A stretch of 64,000 bases of DNA from positions 930,001 through 994,000 of the forward strand of contig NZ_CP182357.1 of assembly GCF_048571275.1 (NCBI RefSeq). The letters run 5' to 3'. Source of the stretch: Marinarcus sediminis. Its GTDB lineage: Bacteria > Campylobacterota > Campylobacteria > Campylobacterales > Arcobacteraceae. Below are positions 52,209-61,453 of this stretch, in pieces. Within the stretch, counting starts at the first letter, position 1. The number at the start of each line of letters is the position of its first letter. The translations under genes were made by a program, and so were the position numbers. The notes beneath the pieces are model-generated. The model worked only from the letters and a program-made list of their open reading frames with translations, had not been told where the DNA came from and did not search any database.

Positions 52209-52832
52209 ATGAATTTAGAAAATTTAAAAAACAGAAATCAAGGAACACAAGAGTATCTGCTTGTTCAAGAGGATGACTATCCTAAAACAGGATGGGATGA
52301 GTTTAAACAAGTGCTTTCACGTTCGGTTAAAGGGGAGCTTTTAGGTGGTCTTAAAATTACATTTAAGATGATGAAAGAGGCGCTTTTTAACGACAATATG
52401 CATACCGTACAATATCCGGCTGAAAAACTTCCTATTTCACCACGATATCGAGCCATACATAAACTTTTAGCACTTTTAGAATCGGGTGAAAACCGATGTA
52501 TTGGATGTGGATTGTGTGAAAAAATTTGTATCTCAAATTGTATTCGAATGGACACAAGAGTGGACGAAAACTCAAGAAAAGAGGTTTTAGAATACTCCAT
52601 TAATTTGGGGAGATGTATCTACTGCGGTTATTGTGCAGAGGTGTGTCCAGAATTGGCAATTGTACATGGCGGACGGTATGAGAACGCAAGTGAACAAAGA
52701 GCGCATTTTGGTCTAAAAGAGGACTTTTTAACCCCATTGGATAAGTTAACGAGTCAAAAAGAATATCCTGGATTTGGTGCCATCTCTCCTAATGCTGACG
52801 AGAGAATGAAAAAAACACCACTTGCATATTAA
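52209..52832 (+). CDS. nuoI: Complex I subunit NuoI
   Basis: A 207-residue ferredoxin-type subunit carrying two 4Fe-4S clusters: CIGCGLCEKICISNCI and CIYCGYCAEVCPELAI. The C-terminal tail after residue about 165 is longer than in E. coli (180 in total). Confidence 0.96.
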   Translation: MNLENLKNRNQGTQEYLLVQEDDYPKTGWDEFKQVLSRSVKGELLGGLKITFKMMKEALFNDNMHTVQYPAEKLPISPRYRAIHKLLALLESGENRCIGCGLCEKICISNCIRMDTRVDENSRKEVLEYSINLGRCIYCGYCAEVCPELAIVHGGRYENASEQRAHFGLKEDFLTPLDKLTSQKEYPGFGAISPNADERMKKTPLAY

Positions 52833-52843
52833 GAAGGAGCCAC

Positions 52844-53422
52844 ATGTTTGAAGTAGTAGCATTTTATCTTTTTGCATTCTTAACCATTGGAATGTTTTGT
52901 ATCACTGTATTTACCAATAATGCACTGTATGCACTGAGCTCACTGGCAGCTGGAATGATTTTTATCTCTGCATTTTTCTTTATTTTAGATGCAGACTTTT
53001 TAGGTGTAGTGCAAATTGTGGTTTACACTGGAGCCATTATGTCGCTCTATGCTTTTGGAATGATGTTTTTTGATTCGATGTCAGAAGTGGATGAAAAAAT
53101 CACCAATCCGCGATTAAAATTTTTCTTAAGTGGCATGAGTGCCCTTTTGATTGTGATTATTTTTGTGGCACCACTCATCGGTGCAAATGCGCAAACAGGA
53201 CTCTATCCTGTGCATCCTGAGTATGGAAATACACAAGATGTAGGATTGGTTTTGTTTACAAAATTCTTAATGCCTTTTGAAGTTGCTGCAGTGATGTTAC
53301 TTGTAGCTATGATTGGTGGCATTATTCTTGCTGGAAAACGAATGGACATTAACTTAAGTAAACTCAGCGAAGAGCAAATTGACAAACTTGAACAAAGTGA
53401 CGTTGCAAAGGAGAGTAAATGA
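52844..53422 (+). CDS. nuoJ: Complex I subunit NuoJ
   Basis: A 192-residue membrane subunit with five helices. The pi-bulge region VQIVVYTGAIMSLYAFGMM (TM3) is typical. Overlaps nuoK by four bases. Confidence 0.95.
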   Translation: MFEVVAFYLFAFLTIGMFCITVFTNNALYALSSLAAGMIFISAFFFILDADFLGVVQIVVYTGAIMSLYAFGMMFFDSMSEVDEKITNPRLKFFLSGMSALLIVIIFVAPLIGANAQTGLYPVHPEYGNTQDVGLVLFTKFLMPFEVAAVMLLVAMIGGIILAGKRMDINLSKLSEEQIDKLEQSDVAKESK

Positions 53423-53718
53423 TACTGAATGATTATTTAATACTTTCAACCATACTGTTTGTAATTGGTATGGTGGGTGTTATAAGAAGAAAAAATCTTC
53501 TCATGCTTTTTTTCTCGACAGAAATTATGCTCAATGCAGTCAATGTGGGTCTTGCAGCGGTTTCAAAATTTCACGGAGATTTAACGGGGCAAATGTTTGC
53601 TTTTTTTATTATTGCCATTGCTGCAAGTGAAGTGGCTGTTGGTTTGGGGTTATTGATTCTTTGGTACAAACGAAGAAACTCTATTAACTTAGATACGCTA
53701 CAAAGCATGGAGGGGTAA
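53419..53718 (+). CDS. nuoK: Complex I subunit NuoK
   Basis: A 99-residue three-helix subunit. The conserved glutamates lie in FFSTEIMLNAVNV and IIAIAASEVAVGLGLL. Confidence 0.96.
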   Translation: MILNDYLILSTILFVIGMVGVIRRKNLLMLFFSTEIMLNAVNVGLAAVSKFHGDLTGQMFAFFIIAIAASEVAVGLGLLILWYKRRNSINLDTLQSMEG

Positions 53719-53720
53719 AG

Positions 53721-55652
53721 ATGGAAAAATATTTGTACATTGCCCTTTTTGCTCCGCTTGTAGGTTCGTTAATCGCAGCGCTATTTGCCAATCGACCTAA
53801 GCTTCTTTTTACTGGGGTAATTACCTCTGGATTGTTGGCTGTTTCGATGGTTGCTTCTATGAATTTGCTTTTTTATGTCTTTACAACCGAAGAGATTATT
53901 CACTTAAAAATGATGGATTGGATTGTCATTGGAAATTTAAGTATCCCTTTTGGTTTTGTTGTTGATCAAGTCAGTGTGACCATGATGGTTGTTGTAACAC
54001 TGGTTTCAACCATGGTACACATCCACTCAATCGGATACATGAATCACGACAAAAGTTTTAATCGATTTTTTGCCTATTTGTCTGCGTTTGTATTTTCTAT
54101 GATGATTTTAGTCATGTCAGATAACTTTGCAGGATTGTTTATTGGATGGGAAGGAGTTGGTTTATGCTCTTGGTTACTCATTGGGTTTTGGTATCATAAA
54201 GGCGATGTTCCAAGAAGCAGCGATATGTATAATACACCATACTCAACGCTTTCACCTTACTCATCTATTTCACCTTCGTATGCTGCGAATGAAGCGTTTA
54301 TTATGAACAGAGTCGCTGACCTTGGTATGTTGGTGGGGATTTTCTTTATTTACTGGAACATCGGTTCTTTGCAATATGAGGTTGTTTTTCAAGAGATTGG
54401 AAACCTATCACACGGTTTGGTGATAACCATTGCCATTTTCTTATTTATTGGAGCGATGGGGAAATCAGCACAATTCCCCTTCAACCAATGGTTGGCAAAC
54501 GCCATGGAAGGGCCTACGCCTGTCTCTGCATTGATTCACGCGGCAACCATGGTAACAGCGGGAGTCTATTTGGTCATACGAGCCAATGAAATTTTCACAG
54601 TTGTACCCGCAGTTGGGTATTTTATTGCTTCATTGGGAGCTTTTGTAGCCATATTTGCGGCTTCAATGGCACTGGTTGCAACCAACATTAAAAAAATCAT
54701 TGCCTTTTCTACGCTTTCACAATTGGGATATATGTTTGTGGCTGCTGGTTTGGGTGCATATTGGGTGGCACTGTTTCACCTTGCAACGCACGCCTTTTTT
54801 AAATCGGTACTGTTTTTAGGGGCTGGAAACGTAATGCATGCCATGAACGATGAAATCAACATCAAAAATATGGGTGGATTGCACAAACACATGAAAGCGA
54901 CTTCAATAATCATGACCATTGCTTCAGTGGCACTTGCAGGGATTTTCCCATTGGCAGGATTCTTCTCAAAAGATTTAATTTTGGAAGTTGCTTTTGGAAG
55001 CCACGCTTATGTTATTTGGGGTATTTTATGGTTCACAGCAGGATTGACTGCGTTTTACTCATTCAGACTTATCATGTATGTATTTCATGGAGAAGAGCGA
55101 TATAAAGCGTTGGGTTACCATCCACATGAAACCTATCCGTTTGTTATTGCTGCAATGACACCATTGGCTTTATTGGCCATTGTTGCAGGGTGGTTTGAAG
55201 AGCTTTTTGTTGAAATGATTACAAAAAAACTTCCTGAATTAGAAGTGCATGCCAGTGAAGATACGTTACTTATGCTTATTGTTGTTACAACAGGAATTGC
55301 ACTCAGTGGTATTTTATTTGCTGTGTTCAAATACAGAAAGAGTGGCGGATATTATGGAGAAGCGTTGAAAAACAGATGGTGTTATAAACTCTTAGCCAAT
55401 CAATATTTTATGCCACACTTTTTAGAAAAAGTGATCAATACACCCTATTTGAATATCAGTAAATTTGCATGGAAACAGATTGATTTAAAAATTGTTGACA
55501 CGGTTGTGGATGGCATTGCTAAATTTGTTTATAAAACAGGAGAAGAGAGCAGACCGTTACAGTCTGGAAATTTATCAAGATCACTGACAACTATGGTTGT
55601 GGGAATTACTTTTTTAGTTCTCCTCAGTGCTATCTTTGGTTTTGCGAAGTAA
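53721..55652 (+). CDS. nuoL: Complex I subunit NuoL
   Basis: A 643-residue antiporter-like proton-pumping subunit with a C-terminal lateral helix. FIGWEGVGLCSWLLIGFW, GAMGKSAQFPFNQWLANAMEGPTPVSALIHAATMVTAGV-type sequence and KKIIAFSTLSQLGYM are canonical. After GFWYHKG there is an extra Ser/Tyr/Pro-rich loop (MYNTPYSTLSPYSSISPSY, about residues 168-190) compared with the E. coli protein. TM helices in the C-terminal 90 residues are as expected. Confidence 0.96.
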   Translation: MEKYLYIALFAPLVGSLIAALFANRPKLLFTGVITSGLLAVSMVASMNLLFYVFTTEEIIHLKMMDWIVIGNLSIPFGFVVDQVSVTMMVVVTLVSTMVHIHSIGYMNHDKSFNRFFAYLSAFVFSMMILVMSDNFAGLFIGWEGVGLCSWLLIGFWYHKGDVPRSSDMYNTPYSTLSPYSSISPSYAANEAFIMNRVADLGMLVGIFFIYWNIGSLQYEVVFQEIGNLSHGLVITIAIFLFIGAMGKSAQFPFNQWLANAMEGPTPVSALIHAATMVTAGVYLVIRANEIFTVVPAVGYFIASLGAFVAIFAASMALVATNIKKIIAFSTLSQLGYMFVAAGLGAYWVALFHLATHAFFKSVLFLGAGNVMHAMNDEINIKNMGGLHKHMKATSIIMTIASVALAGIFPLAGFFSKDLILEVAFGSHAYVIWGILWFTAGLTAFYSFRLIMYVFHGEERYKALGYHPHETYPFVIAAMTPLALLAIVAGWFEELFVEMITKKLPELEVHASEDTLLMLIVVTTGIALSGILFAVFKYRKSGGYYGEALKNRWCYKLLANQYFMPHFLEKVINTPYLNISKFAWKQIDLKIVDTVVDGIAKFVYKTGEESRPLQSGNLSRSLTTMVVGITFLVLLSAIFGFAK

Positions 55653-55663
55653 GGGGTTTATAG

Positions 55664-57190
55664 ATGGAACACATTTTATCAATATTGATATTTTTTCCAG
55701 CAGTTGCTGCGTTTGTTGGATTTTTAGTTGCTAAAGATTCAATTCGGGCGTATGGTATTGCAGTGAGCATTATTGAGTTTATTATAAGTTTGCTCTTGTG
55801 GAGTAACTTTGATACTCAAAACGGTGGCATGCAATTTATGGAGATGATACCTCTTGTTCAAGCGTATGGCATTAACTATTTGGTTGCCATTGATGGTATT
55901 TCACTCTTTTTAATCTTAATGACCACCCTGATGACCATGATTTCATTGATTGGATTAACAGAAAAGAGAGAGTTAAAAAACTTAATCATTGCCGTTTTAT
56001 TTTTAGAGATGACCATGGTGGCAGTTTTCTTATGTTTAGATGCCATTGTTTTTTATATGTTTTGGGAGTTATCACTTGTGCCAATGTTGTATATCATTGG
56101 AGCATGGGGTGGAAACTTACGAATTTATGCTTCCATTAAATTCTTTTTATACACCTTTACCGGGTCACTTGTGATGCTTGTGGGGATGCTTTATTTAGGG
56201 TATGTCTATTTTCAAACAACAGGTATTTGGAGTTTCAGTATCTTAGAGTGGAACATGCTTTTACTGCCATTTGATATGCAGTTATGGCTTTTTGTGGCGT
56301 TCTTTTTGGGATTTGCCATTAAAGTTCCAATGGTGCCTTTTCACACTTGGCTTCCATATGCACATGGGCAAGCACCTACAATTGGTTCGGTGATTTTGGC
56401 TGCGGTATTATTGAAAATGGGAACGTATGGATTTATTCGATTCTCTCTGCCTCTTTTTCCTGATGCATCGGTCTATTTTACTCCTGTTATGGCGGGATTG
56501 GCTTTAATTGCGATTATTTATACTGCCATGGTGGCGTATGCTCAAGAGGACATGAAACAAGTCATTGCCTACTCATCTGTATCACACATGGGTGTGATTA
56601 TTTTAGGAACGTTTGCTTTGAATGTGGAAGGAATTGGGGGATCAATTTTCTTAATGATTTCTCATGGAATTGTTTCGGGTGCACTGTTCATGCTCGTTGG
56701 TGTTATTTATGACCGACGTCATACCAAACTTTTAAGTGAGTTTGGTGGTTTGGCACAAGTGATGCCACGATATGCCACGATTTTTGGAATCATGTTGATG
56801 GCTTCTGTGGGACTTCCTTTAACGATTGGTTTTGTCGGGGAATTTTTATCACTTCTAGGGTTTTTCAAAGTTTCACCACTCTTGACTCTCTTGGCTGGTT
56901 TGACCATTATTTTAGGAGCGGTTTATATGTTAGTGATGTATAAAAAAGCATTTTTTGGCACATTGAGCAATGAAAAAAACAGAACACTCGAAGATGCAAA
57001 AGGCCGAGAGTTGGCTGCGCTTATTCCACTGGTTGCCTTAGTTGTAATTTTAGGAATTTATCCAAAACCAATTTTAAATCCGGTCAATAAATCAGTCACG
57101 CAATTGGTAAACATCATGCAATTAAAAGCACTTGAGCCAGTCACTAAAGCTCGAATATTTTCTGCAAACAGCATTGGGGAGGCAAAATAA
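55664..57190 (+). CDS. nuoM: Complex I subunit NuoM
   Basis: A 508-residue antiporter-like subunit. FYMFWELSLVPMLYIIGAWGG, KVPMVPFHTWLPYAHGQAP and MKQVIAYSSVSHMGV are canonical. Overlaps nuoN by one base. Confidence 0.97.
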   Translation: MEHILSILIFFPAVAAFVGFLVAKDSIRAYGIAVSIIEFIISLLLWSNFDTQNGGMQFMEMIPLVQAYGINYLVAIDGISLFLILMTTLMTMISLIGLTEKRELKNLIIAVLFLEMTMVAVFLCLDAIVFYMFWELSLVPMLYIIGAWGGNLRIYASIKFFLYTFTGSLVMLVGMLYLGYVYFQTTGIWSFSILEWNMLLLPFDMQLWLFVAFFLGFAIKVPMVPFHTWLPYAHGQAPTIGSVILAAVLLKMGTYGFIRFSLPLFPDASVYFTPVMAGLALIAIIYTAMVAYAQEDMKQVIAYSSVSHMGVIILGTFALNVEGIGGSIFLMISHGIVSGALFMLVGVIYDRRHTKLLSEFGGLAQVMPRYATIFGIMLMASVGLPLTIGFVGEFLSLLGFFKVSPLLTLLAGLTIILGAVYMLVMYKKAFFGTLSNEKNRTLEDAKGRELAALIPLVALVVILGIYPKPILNPVNKSVTQLVNIMQLKALEPVTKARIFSANSIGEAK

Positions 57191-58674
57191 TGATATCGCC
57201 AATTAACATAGACTTCGCAAGTTTAAATTTTATTACCATTGTGCCAATGTTGGTTGCCATTATTGGAGGCTTGAGTATCCTTTGTATTGATTTGTTCAGT
57301 AAAAAACTGGATAAATCTTTGTATGTCATGCTTACGGTGCTGTTTTTAATCATTGATTTGGGTGTTTTATACGGATACAATGGGGCTGTTCGAGGTTTCT
57401 TTGATATGATGCTTTTAGATGGCATTGCTGTTTTAGCTCAATTTATCATGCTTATTGGTTCAATACTGTTTATTCTTTTAACCTTAAATAAACTGCGATT
57501 TCATGATACTTCGTATCCTGAATATTATGCTTTGTATCTGTTTATGATTGCAGGGTTCCAATTTATGGTGAGTTCGGACTCTTTGATTTTAATTTTTGTA
57601 GGACTTGAAACCGCATCAATGTCTTTGTATACCATGATTGCTATGCATAATCGTGAAAAATCGATTGAAGCTGCAATAAAATATTTCTCTATGGGAGCTT
57701 TGGCTACAGGATTTTTTGCGTTTGGATCGTTTGTATTTTATGCCTTAACAGGAAGTGTAGAACTTGGAAAAATATCAGAAGTGTTGGTTACTTCAAATTT
57801 TGCCAATTATCCGGTTATTTTAATCGGGGTAGTATTTATGTTTGGAGCCATTGCTTTTAAACTCTCTTTGGTGCCGTTTCATGCTTGGGTACCTGACGTG
57901 TATGAAGGTTCAACTTCTGCGTTTGCAGGGTTTATGTCGGTTGTTCCAAAAATCGCAGGATTTGTGGTTGCTTTGAGATTTTTTGAAATCTTTATTGCAG
58001 CAGATGACAAAGTCGTAGAGGGGATTTTGTATGGGGTTGTTGTTTTAACCATGACCATTCCTAATATGATTGCTCTGTTGCAAAATGACATCAAAAGAAT
58101 GTTATCGTTCTCTTCTATTTCACACGCAGGGTTTGTGATGGGGGCAATTTTATTGGGCACAACACAAGCAACAACGGCAATATTTTTATATTGGAGTCTC
58201 TTTTTAATCACCAATTTGGGTGGATTTGCGATGTTATGGTTAAACCGAACAAAAACCAACTCAACCTTTTCAAGTGATCATGCCTTAGAGAGATATTCTG
58301 GTTTGATTAAAACTTCACCACTCGCAGCGGTGATGATGGGACTGTTTATGCTCTCTCTTGCAGGAATCCCGCCATTTGCAATTTTCTGGGGAAAAATGTA
58401 TCTTATTGGAAGCGCAATAAATGCAGGTTTCATTGTGTTGGCATTAATTATGGCATTAAACTCTGCCATTGCTGCATACTACTACTTAAAACCCATTATC
58501 TATATGTTTTTAAAAGATCCAATAACCGATGACAGTGTGGCGTATTTAAGCAATGCAACGACGCCTTTAAAAACAGTGATTGGGTTTTGTGCTGTTGCAA
58601 CCATACTATCAATTTTCTTAGTTGGTCCATTATTGGATATTATCTCTTATTACGTACAAATTTCAGGATACTAA
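57190..58674 (+). CDS. nuoN: Complex I subunit NuoN
   Basis: A 494-residue antiporter-like subunit, last of the operon. FVGLETASMSLYTM, KLSLVPFHAWVPDVYEGS and KRMLSFSSISHAGFV are canonical. A short hairpin follows the stop. Confidence 0.97.
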   Translation: MISPINIDFASLNFITIVPMLVAIIGGLSILCIDLFSKKLDKSLYVMLTVLFLIIDLGVLYGYNGAVRGFFDMMLLDGIAVLAQFIMLIGSILFILLTLNKLRFHDTSYPEYYALYLFMIAGFQFMVSSDSLILIFVGLETASMSLYTMIAMHNREKSIEAAIKYFSMGALATGFFAFGSFVFYALTGSVELGKISEVLVTSNFANYPVILIGVVFMFGAIAFKLSLVPFHAWVPDVYEGSTSAFAGFMSVVPKIAGFVVALRFFEIFIAADDKVVEGILYGVVVLTMTIPNMIALLQNDIKRMLSFSSISHAGFVMGAILLGTTQATTAIFLYWSLFLITNLGGFAMLWLNRTKTNSTFSSDHALERYSGLIKTSPLAAVMMGLFMLSLAGIPPFAIFWGKMYLIGSAINAGFIVLALIMALNSAIAAYYYLKPIIYMFLKDPITDDSVAYLSNATTPLKTVIGFCAVATILSIFLVGPLLDIISYYVQISGY

Positions 58675-58677
58675 CAA

Positions 58678-58694
58678 CCACCTTTTTTAGGTGG
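58678..58694 (+). terminator. Hairpin after nuoN
   Basis: CCACCT-TTTTT-AGGTGG, 6-bp stem and five-base loop, three bases after the nuoN stop; no U-tract follows. Confidence 0.5.
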
Positions 58695-58755
58695 GGTATC
58701 CCATATAAAAACAGATTTTGATATAAAATAATGTTTTTTTTGCTAAAATATCTAT

Positions 58756-59649
58756 ATGAAAAAAGATAAAACACTTTCAAATAATAATGTTAAAAACAGT
58801 TTTTTCTCTTACTTAGTAGGCTGTTTTGTTCTGGTTCTACTGTTTTTAGTGATTGTGAAACAGAATGAATTGAGCATAAAACTTAAAGAAGAGCAGTTGG
58901 CTCAAATTGAGAAACAAGAGAAAGAGAAGAGACCTCTTACCATTCTAGAAAAAAAACAGATGTTCGTAAAAATGATCATCAAGCCTTTAAGAGAAGTTTA
59001 TGATGAAGAGTTTGCTGAGTATAACAGAGTCAGTGATTTGATCAATTCTCATGAGAATGAGGAAGAGATTGCTGCATTAAAAGTAAAATATAAAGCCAAA
59101 AATAATGAAGCACTTTTAATGGCTCTTAAACCCCACCCAAAATCGATTGCTTTGGCGCAAGCTGCCATGGAGAGTGCTTGGGGTGAATCACGTTTTTTTA
59201 AAGAAGCGAATAATATTTTTGGAGTGTGGTCGTTTAATAAAAAAGAACCCCGAATTGCTGCTGGTTCACAACGTGGCGATAAAACCATCTGGTTAAAAAA
59301 ATATGATACCCTTAAAGATGCCATCAAAGATTACTATTTTTTACTCTCTCGAAGTGGAGCATTCAGAGATTTTAGAGTATTAAATTATAAAAAAGAGCAT
59401 CAAAACCCCTATTTGCTTGTGAAAAAACTGCACCGATATTCAGAGAAGAAAGAACTTTATGGGAAAGAACTCAGTTCTATGATCAGTTATAATAAGTTTG
59501 TTAAGTATGATGAAGTCCACTATAAACGATTTATTCCTAAAGATAAAAACACTCAAAAACAAGATAAAATCTTAGATGAAGCGATGATTAAAAAAGAGAG
59601 CGCATCTAAAAAAAAAGAGCCTCAAGATAACATGGAGAAAATTCTATAA
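58756..59649 (+). CDS. Bax-like glucosaminidase-domain protein
   Basis: A 297-residue protein with one N-terminal transmembrane helix (about residues 16-36) and a charged stalk. The glucosaminidase/Bax domain (about 115-255) is marked by AQAAMESAWGESRFFKEANNIFGVW, with the catalytic Glu in MESAWGES, then TLKDAIKDYYFLLSRS. Expected to cut peptidoglycan from the periplasmic face. The C-terminal 40 residues are Lys/Glu-rich. No clear ribosome-binding site. Confidence 0.85.
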   Translation: MKKDKTLSNNNVKNSFFSYLVGCFVLVLLFLVIVKQNELSIKLKEEQLAQIEKQEKEKRPLTILEKKQMFVKMIIKPLREVYDEEFAEYNRVSDLINSHENEEEIAALKVKYKAKNNEALLMALKPHPKSIALAQAAMESAWGESRFFKEANNIFGVWSFNKKEPRIAAGSQRGDKTIWLKKYDTLKDAIKDYYFLLSRSGAFRDFRVLNYKKEHQNPYLLVKKLHRYSEKKELYGKELSSMISYNKFVKYDEVHYKRFIPKDKNTQKQDKILDEAMIKKESASKKKEPQDNMEKIL

Positions 59650-59703
59650 CCAAAGCGTAAACGATTTATTGATACAATCACATACAAAATTTAAGGAAAT
59701 GAT

Positions 59704-60567
59704 TTGAGAACAATAAGCGTTGCACACTCTCCGGATGCCGATGATATTTTTATGTACTATGCCATTAAGTTTGGTTGGGTAACACCTCATGAGACAAAAT
59801 TTGAAAATATAGCCGATGATATTGAAACTCTTAATCAAGCAACTCTAAAAGGGCAATACGATATTTGTGCCATCTCATTTGCACTTTACCCTTTTGTGAA
59901 AGAGGATTATGCCCTGTTAAGAACGGCGGTGAGTTTTGGAAATGGGTATGGACCCAAACTGATTAAAAAAAAGGGTACTCAACTCAAAAAGAATTTCAAA
60001 GTGGCGTTAAGCGGTGAGTTTACTACCAATGGTTTACTCTTTAAAATTGCCTATCCTGAAGCTAAAATAACGTATTTAAACTTTTTAGAGATTGAAGAGG
60101 CTGTTCTTAATGGCACGGTAGATGCAGGCGTATTGATTCATGAATCTATTTTGACCTATAATGATGCCTTAGAGGTTGAAAGAGAGATTTGGGATATATG
60201 GCAAGAACTTGCTGGAAAAGAGTTGCCATTGCCTTTAGGAGGAATGTGTCTTCGACGTTCAATCCCTCTGCATCATGCCATTGACTACGAACAAACATTA
60301 ATAGATGCCGTCAAAGTAGCCAATTCAAATAAAAAAGTGTTGTCAAAAATGCTCTTAGAGAGAGGTTTGATTCGTGTGGATGCACCTACGTTAGAGAAAT
60401 ATTTAGAACTTTATGCCAATGATGACTCTATAGAGTTAAGCGAACTTCAATATGATGCGTTGGATAAACTCTATGAATTGGGCTATCAACATGGTTTTTA
60501 TGAAAACTTGGTTAAATCAAGAGATTTTTTAATTCCTACACAATATCGTGAACTAAGAGCCAAATAG
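59704..60567 (+). CDS. mqnD: 1,4-dihydroxy-6-naphthoate synthase MqnD
   Basis: A 287-residue periplasmic-binding-protein-fold enzyme of the futalosine menaquinone pathway. The family signature HSPDADDIFMYYAI is at the N-terminus; GNGYGPKLI, the LSGEFTTNGLL loop and LPLGGMCLRR follow. MqnA shares the fold, but the SPDADD start points to MqnD. Start codon is TTG with AAGGAAA upstream. Overlaps murB (TAGTG). Confidence 0.88.
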   Translation: MRTISVAHSPDADDIFMYYAIKFGWVTPHETKFENIADDIETLNQATLKGQYDICAISFALYPFVKEDYALLRTAVSFGNGYGPKLIKKKGTQLKKNFKVALSGEFTTNGLLFKIAYPEAKITYLNFLEIEEAVLNGTVDAGVLIHESILTYNDALEVEREIWDIWQELAGKELPLPLGGMCLRRSIPLHHAIDYEQTLIDAVKVANSNKKVLSKMLLERGLIRVDAPTLEKYLELYANDDSIELSELQYDALDKLYELGYQHGFYENLVKSRDFLIPTQYRELRAK

Positions 60568-61349
60568 TGGCAACAAATGAGTTTAAAACCATAGACTTTT
60601 CAAAATACAGCTCCATTCATATTGGTCCCGTGTGTGAAGTTTTGGTCATAAATGAAATCAACTCGTATGAGGAATACCAAATTATTGGTCGTGCAAATAA
60701 TTTGCTCATATCACCAAAGCCTCATCAATTTGCAATTTTGGGAGATGCTTTTGATTATATCAAGCAAGAAGAGAGTAAGCTGTACGTTGGATGTGCAACG
60801 ACCAGTGGAAAACTTTTAACCTATACTAAAAATCACAACATTGCACACTTAGAATTTTTAGCAAAATTGCCTGGTAATTTGGGCGGTTTGGTGAAGATGA
60901 ACGCAGGGTTAAAGTCATGGGAAATATTTAATTATATTCATGCGATTAAAACCAAAGAGGGGTATATAAAAAAAGAGGATATTCTCTATTCGTATCGATA
61001 CACAAATATAGAGGATATTGTCTATGAAGTGGTTTTTAATATAGAGTCTGGTTTTTCAAAAGAGCGACTCAAAGCGTTTAATGCCATGAGAGATAACCAA
61101 CCACACACTCCCAGTGCAGGAAGCTGTTTTAAAAATCCAGAAGGTGATTTTGCAGGGCGCTTGATTGAAGCGGTTGGATTAAAAGGGTTTGAAAAAGGAG
61201 GAATGGCTTTTTCAAATCAACATGCCAATTTTTTAGTTAATAATGGAAATGGTACCTATGAAGAGGCCATTTTTTTAATCAATCTTGCCAAAGAAAAAGT
61301 CAAAGAGCGTTTTGACATTGTGCTGGAAGAAGAGATAAGTATTTGCTGA
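60567..61349 (+). CDS. murB: UDP-N-acetylenolpyruvoylglucosamine reductase MurB
   Basis: A 260-residue flavoenzyme of peptidoglycan precursor synthesis; the short form, as in other Campylobacterota. LPGNLGGLVKMNAG, the PSAGSCFKNPEG segment with the catalytic serine/cysteine region and HANFLVNNGNGTYEE are visible. GTG start overlaps the mqnD stop by one base, so the two genes are coupled. Confidence 0.93.
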   Translation: MATNEFKTIDFSKYSSIHIGPVCEVLVINEINSYEEYQIIGRANNLLISPKPHQFAILGDAFDYIKQEESKLYVGCATTSGKLLTYTKNHNIAHLEFLAKLPGNLGGLVKMNAGLKSWEIFNYIHAIKTKEGYIKKEDILYSYRYTNIEDIVYEVVFNIESGFSKERLKAFNAMRDNQPHTPSAGSCFKNPEGDFAGRLIEAVGLKGFEKGGMAFSNQHANFLVNNGNGTYEEAIFLINLAKEKVKERFDIVLEEEISIC

Positions 61350-61453
61350 AAATTTGACTTTCTATAAGAAAAATATTTAATAGTAGGGATTAAGTCGTTT
61401 TAATTAAATTATGATAGAATGGCAACTTCAAAAATTTTAGGGGTTATTACATA

